Part shown: in pieces, positions 61,208 through 64,000 of the stretch
Layout: each line of letters opens with the position of its first letter
How positions within the stretch are numbered: the first letter of the stretch is position 1
Origin: Neolewinella aquimaris
GTDB lineage: Bacteria > Bacteroidota > Bacteroidia > Chitinophagales > Saprospiraceae
Length of the DNA stretch: 64,000 bases
Assembly: GCF_014197245.1 (NCBI RefSeq)
Contig: NZ_JACIFF010000002.1
Span: 120,250-184,249 of the forward strand
Direction of reading: 5' to 3'
Notes under the pieces: generated by a model
The model's input: the letters and a program-made list of their open reading frames with translations, nothing else
Database searches by the model: none
What the model was told of the DNA's origin: nothing
Translations under genes and position numbers: made by a program

Positions 61208-61624
61208 TCAGGGGCGGCGAATGAGCTCGTCGCGGATTTGCAGGAGAATATCTTTTTCGGTTGGTCCCTTATCGACTACGGGTTCCGGTGCCTTGGGCTT
61301 GGCCGTCATCCGGTTGTAGCTACGGACGACGAGGAAAATCACAAAGGCAATGATCAGGAAGTTGATCACGGTCTGAATAAATTGTCCGTAGCGAATGGCG
61401 GCACCTTCTTCAATTACGTTTCCGTCTGCGTCGGTTACCGTTTCGGAGAGGGGAATTTCTAACTCCGAAAAGTCCACCCCGCCGAGGAGTTGACCGATGG
61501 GCGGCATGATGACGTCGTTGGTAAACGAGGTGACGACGGCCCCGAAGGCTCCGGCGATGATCACTGCCGTAGCCAGTTCGAGGACGTTGCCCTTCATAAT
61601 GAAGGCCTTGAATTCTTTAAACAT
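61208..61624 (-). CDS. mscL: large-conductance mechanosensitive channel
   Basis: 138 residues from the ATG at 61624. The N-terminal helix 'FKEFKAFIMKGNVLELATAV' and pore-lining first membrane helix with 'GAFGAVVTSFTNDVIMPPIG' are canonical, followed by the periplasmic loop, the second helix ('VINFLIIAFVIFLVVRSYN') and a cytoplasmic helix. It is an emergency valve against osmotic shock and the second mechanosensitive channel in this window. Confidence 0.96.
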   Translation of the reverse strand: MFKEFKAFIMKGNVLELATAVIIAGAFGAVVTSFTNDVIMPPIGQLLGGVDFSELEIPLSETVTDADGNVIEEGAAIRYGQFIQTVINFLIIAFVIFLVVRSYNRMTAKPKAPEPVVDKGPTEKDILLQIRDELIRRP

Positions 61625-61742
61625 AGTCGGGTGGTTGTGCGTCAGCCGCGCCGACGCGAATGAGCGTGTTGGTACACCCAAGATACTTTAGAGTTCCTAT
61701 TATGTATATCGGCCCACTTGAAAATTTCCCGGGTTGCGCCGC

Positions 61743-62174
61743 TTACCTAAGCCGGTCGGCGCTACGCACCAGCTTTTCGTCCTTGGTGATATAGCGGCCG
61801 GCCAGTCCGGCAAACAGGATCGCGAGCAGGGGCAGTGCTACCCCGGGCTCGACTTCCGCCTGCGTAGCCGCAGCGTCGTTGTACCACAACAGTACGCCGT
61901 AAGCGGCGTAGGCAACCGTCAGAATGATGGCCACCGTACACATCGTGCGCTGTAGCCGGCGGTTTCCGAAGAGGAAGATCGCTACGAGGGTCAGCAAGCC
62001 CACCGCTGCGGCACCACCGATCAGCAGGGGACTATCGAACACGGTCAGGTGAGCATCTTCGAACACCTGGCTGCTCGGTACGGGCCCGGCCGTCTCGGCA
62101 ACGTCGGTAGCAAACAGAGCAAAGGTGCAGATCGCGGCCAGCGCGAGAAAGACAGATTGGATGCGTTGGATCAT
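61743..62174 (-). CDS. DUF4293 membrane protein
   Basis: 143 residues from the ATG at 62174. Four hydrophobic segments ('MIQRIQSVFLALAAICTFAL', 'LLIGGAAAVGLLTLVAIFLF', 'MCTVAIILTVAYAAYGVLLW', 'ALPLLAILFAGLAGRYI') match DUF4293, a family I know only from Bacteroidota. Its function is unknown. Its -7 element at 62201-62194 almost abuts that of the divergent gene. Confidence 0.88.
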   Translation of the reverse strand: MIQRIQSVFLALAAICTFALFATDVAETAGPVPSSQVFEDAHLTVFDSPLLIGGAAAVGLLTLVAIFLFGNRRLQRTMCTVAIILTVAYAAYGVLLWYNDAAATQAEVEPGVALPLLAILFAGLAGRYITKDEKLVRSADRLR

Positions 62175-62193
62175 CTTAATTTCATTTGGGCCG

Positions 62194-62201
62194 CAAAGGT
62201 A
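62194..62201 (-). promoter_or_regulatory. -7 promoter element TACCTTTG for the DUF4293 gene
   Basis: An exact TAnnTTTG match on the minus strand, 19 bases before the ATG at 62174. Confidence 0.65.
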
Positions 62202-62207
62202 GGATAT

Positions 62208-62215
62208 TACCTTTA
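62208..62215 (+). promoter_or_regulatory. -7-like element TACCTTTA for the HEAT/cyclophilin gene
   Basis: Seven of eight bases match TAnnTTTG. It ends 4 bases before the ATG at 62220, giving a leaderless message, and starts 6 bases from the divergent element. Confidence 0.5.
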
Positions 62216-62219
62216 CCCT

Positions 62220-64000
62220 ATGCCCCTCCGCGTCCTGCCCGTCCTCCTGTCGCTCATCAGCCTCACCGCCTGCATTCCTCCCGGGAATGAGTCGACTGCT
62301 CCCGACGTACCGATCGACCTGGCCGACCCGCTCACGCAACGCATCTACGACCTCCAGAACGAGCGAAATTTCGACAGCCTACTGGTCTATTTAGCTGACG
62401 AAAGACCCACGGTGCGTTATCTGGCCGCCCGCGCCTTCGGAAGTTTCCCAACGCTTGATGCGCGGGTTCTGGATTCCCTACTGTCGGTCCTTAACGATCC
62501 CTCGCCCGCCGTCCGAACCCAGGCAGCCTATGCCCTGGGGCAGTCCGGTGAGAAATCCGTGGTCACGCGCCTCGTCGCATCGTTCGATCCCTCCGGCAAG
62601 CAACCCCAGTTCAATGCGGCCGTACTGCAGGCGGCGGGCAAGCTCGCAGATGCCGAAACCGCCCGTAACCTGGCAAGCATTTCAACCTACACCGCCGAGG
62701 ACACCACCCTGATGGCCGGACGCGCCTGGGCCATCTACTACGCCGCGCTCGGGGGAAACCGCTCACCTCAGTCCGATGCGGAAATGCTCGAGTTGGTCAC
62801 CGATGCAAGCCTGGCGCGGGAGATCAGATATCCCGCTGCATTTTACCTCTACCGCATCGATTTTCCGGTCGATTCGTTGCGGGAACCTGACCTACGAGCG
62901 GCCCTCCGAAGAACGAAAGATCCGGTCCTGGCGATGGGGTTGATCCGTACGCTGGGTCGCAGCGGTCTGGGTCCGGCGCGGGTAGCCCTCCTGCGCAGAC
63001 TGGAGCAGCGTGGCGACTGGCGGGAACGGGTCGAAGTGATCCGGGCCTTTGCCGGCTACGACTACGCCGCCGTCAGGGAATCAGTCATCGAAGCCCTGCG
63101 CGATCCCCATCCCCTGGTTGCCCTGACGGCAGCCGATTTCCTGCTCGCCCACGGCATCGAAGCAGATGCCCCGTTGTACCTGCAACTCGCAGAAGACCCA
63201 CTGCCCAATCCGGTACTCATCCGCCTCTACCGGGCCGCCAATCGGCACCTGTCCCCTTACCTAACCGACTACCGCGAACGCATCGTCGGTGAATTGCGCA
63301 ACGTACACGATACCTCGACCGAGCCCTACGAACGTGCGGACGTGCTGCGCGCGCTGAGCGAGTCTCCCTGGATGTTTCGCGTCATCTATACCTATTTCGG
63401 TGCGACCGATTCACCCGTGGAGCGAACGGCCGCCGCGGAAGCCCTCCAGCTGATCAGCGGACGGCAAGATTTTGAAGCAGTTTTTCGGGCAAGCAGCGGG
63501 CGGGTACGCGGGGAGCTGTCCGAATACTTTAAAGCAATGATCACGACCCGGGAAGAAGGTCCGGCCTACCACAGCGCACAGGCACTAGTCGAGCAGACTG
63601 AAGCGTACCGTGCGGCATACGCTACCCTGAGCTGGCTAGATAGCGCCCTGCTTTCCTTTGAGCTTCCCCGACAACTGGAAACTTACCGGGAAGTAAGCAA
63701 AGCCGCCAGTGCCCTGAATGGCGACAACCTACCGGCGGCTTCTGCACCACCCACAGCGGTACGCGCGATCGACTGGGATCTCCTCGCCGGGGCCGCGGAG
63801 AAGCAGGCGGTCATCACAACGGCGGAAGGCGAAATCGTGCTCGAACTGTATCCGGAGGCTGCTCCGGCGACGGTAAGTAGTTTTCTCGAACTGATCGGCC
63901 GGGGCTACTACGACGGAAGGGCGTTTCACCGGGTGGTTCCCAACTTCGTCGCGCAGGGAGGGGGGCCCCGGGGCGATGGATTCGGATCCGAAGATTTTAT
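62220..64000 (+). CDS. HEAT-repeat lipoprotein fused to cyclophilin-type peptidylprolyl isomerase (3' partial)
   Basis: The frame is open from the ATG at 62220 to the window end (593 codons seen). The lipoprotein signal 'LSLISLTAC' gives Cys18. Residues about 55-480 are HEAT-like helical repeats ('VRYLAARAFGSFPTLDARV', 'VRTQAAYALGQSGEKSVV'). From about residue 525 a cyclophilin domain begins: 'AVITTAEGEIVLELYPEAAP', then 'YYDGRAFHRVVPNFVAQGGG', with the catalytic Arg in 'FHRVV'. The end of the isomerase is outside the window. It is a likely envelope chaperone with a protein-binding solenoid. Confidence 0.88.
   Translation, partial: MPLRVLPVLLSLISLTACIPPGNESTAPDVPIDLADPLTQRIYDLQNERNFDSLLVYLADERPTVRYLAARAFGSFPTLDARVLDSLLSVLNDPSPAVRTQAAYALGQSGEKSVVTRLVASFDPSGKQPQFNAAVLQAAGKLADAETARNLASISTYTAEDTTLMAGRAWAIYYAALGGNRSPQSDAEMLELVTDASLAREIRYPAAFYLYRIDFPVDSLREPDLRAALRRTKDPVLAMGLIRTLGRSGLGPARVALLRRLEQRGDWRERVEVIRAFAGYDYAAVRESVIEALRDPHPLVALTAADFLLAHGIEADAPLYLQLAEDPLPNPVLIRLYRAANRHLSPYLTDYRERIVGELRNVHDTSTEPYERADVLRALSESPWMFRVIYTYFGATDSPVERTAAAEALQLISGRQDFEAVFRASSGRVRGELSEYFKAMITTREEGPAYHSAQALVEQTEAYRAAYATLSWLDSALLSFELPRQLETYREVSKAASALNGDNLPAASAPPTAVRAIDWDLLAGAAEKQAVITTAEGEIVLELYPEAAPATVSSFLELIGRGYYDGRAFHRVVPNFVAQGGGPRGDGFGSEDF

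Noticed and set aside
1-64000. Search for tRNA, rRNA, CRISPR arrays, transposases, integrases and restriction genes
   Set aside because: I found none by reading gaps and proteins; the window looks like stable core chromosome.

Overview
The window looks like core chromosome of a GC-rich member of the Bacteroidota, most likely the Saprospiria (Lewinella-like). Evidence for this: a PorP/SprF type IX secretion protein, two large secreted proteins ending in CHU_C/type B sorting domains, a Bacteroidota OstA-like protein, BatA/BatE-like proteins, a DUF4293 protein, a 31-codon AURKAIP1/COX24-type (mS38/bS22-like) gene, no Shine-Dalgarno sequences, and repeated Bacteroidota -7 promoter elements (TAnnTTTG) close to start codons. 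I see no rRNA, tRNA, CRISPR array, IS element, integrase or prophage gene.

Layout. 0-7.5 kb: a partial outer-membrane-type protein, an M28 peptidase, an HD-domain protein fused to a Pycsar-effector-type membrane domain, a divergent three-gene membrane/coiled-coil set (DUF1232, a 173-aa coiled coil, a two-TM coiled-coil protein), and a trypsin-fold protein without its catalytic Ser. 7.5-15.1 kb: a membrane MutS-like ATPase, galE, a PhnP-like hydrolase, an OstA-like protein, a BatE-like protein, AtpZ and PorP. 15.28-15.44 kb: a candidate small RNA on the minus strand. 15.5-23 kb: a BASS transporter, a 915-aa secreted FN3/CHU_C protein, an SCP2 protein, a methyltransferase and alaS. 23.2-27.5 kb: the cell-shape operon mreB-mreC-mreD-mrdA, without rodA. 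27.6-32.1 kb: a DUF2383 protein, purU, a LolD-like ATPase, a DUF389 protein and MscS. 32.2-37.9 kb: LysM, an Ig-like lipoprotein, a lectin/CHU_C secreted protein, and a short operon ending in phosphatidylcholine synthase. 37.9-41.3 kb: a beta-oxidation pair whose thiolase lacks all its usual catalytic residues. 41.4-48.3 kb: a sigma-54 activator facing CheB/CheR-PAS and CheB genes. 48.3-57.6 kb: a dipeptide epimerase, fumC, a BatA-like protein, a dihydroorotase-like protein missing metal ligands, GT2, tadA, a lipoprotein, gmk and yicC. 57.8-64 kb: HU, a TPR protein, the mS38-like gene, a 439-nt structured gap, rng, mscL, DUF4293, and a HEAT-repeat/cyclophilin lipoprotein cut by the window end.

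Most genes are housekeeping, envelope biogenesis or secretion. The most unusual items are the HD-PycTM fusion with its divergent neighbours, the thiolase with three catalytic substitutions, the small-RNA candidate with promoter, three hairpins and U-tract, the 15-bp RNA hairpin between the mS38-like gene and rng, and an exact match to the phosphatidylcholine synthase motif. All calls come from reading the sequence; no database search or folding program was run.
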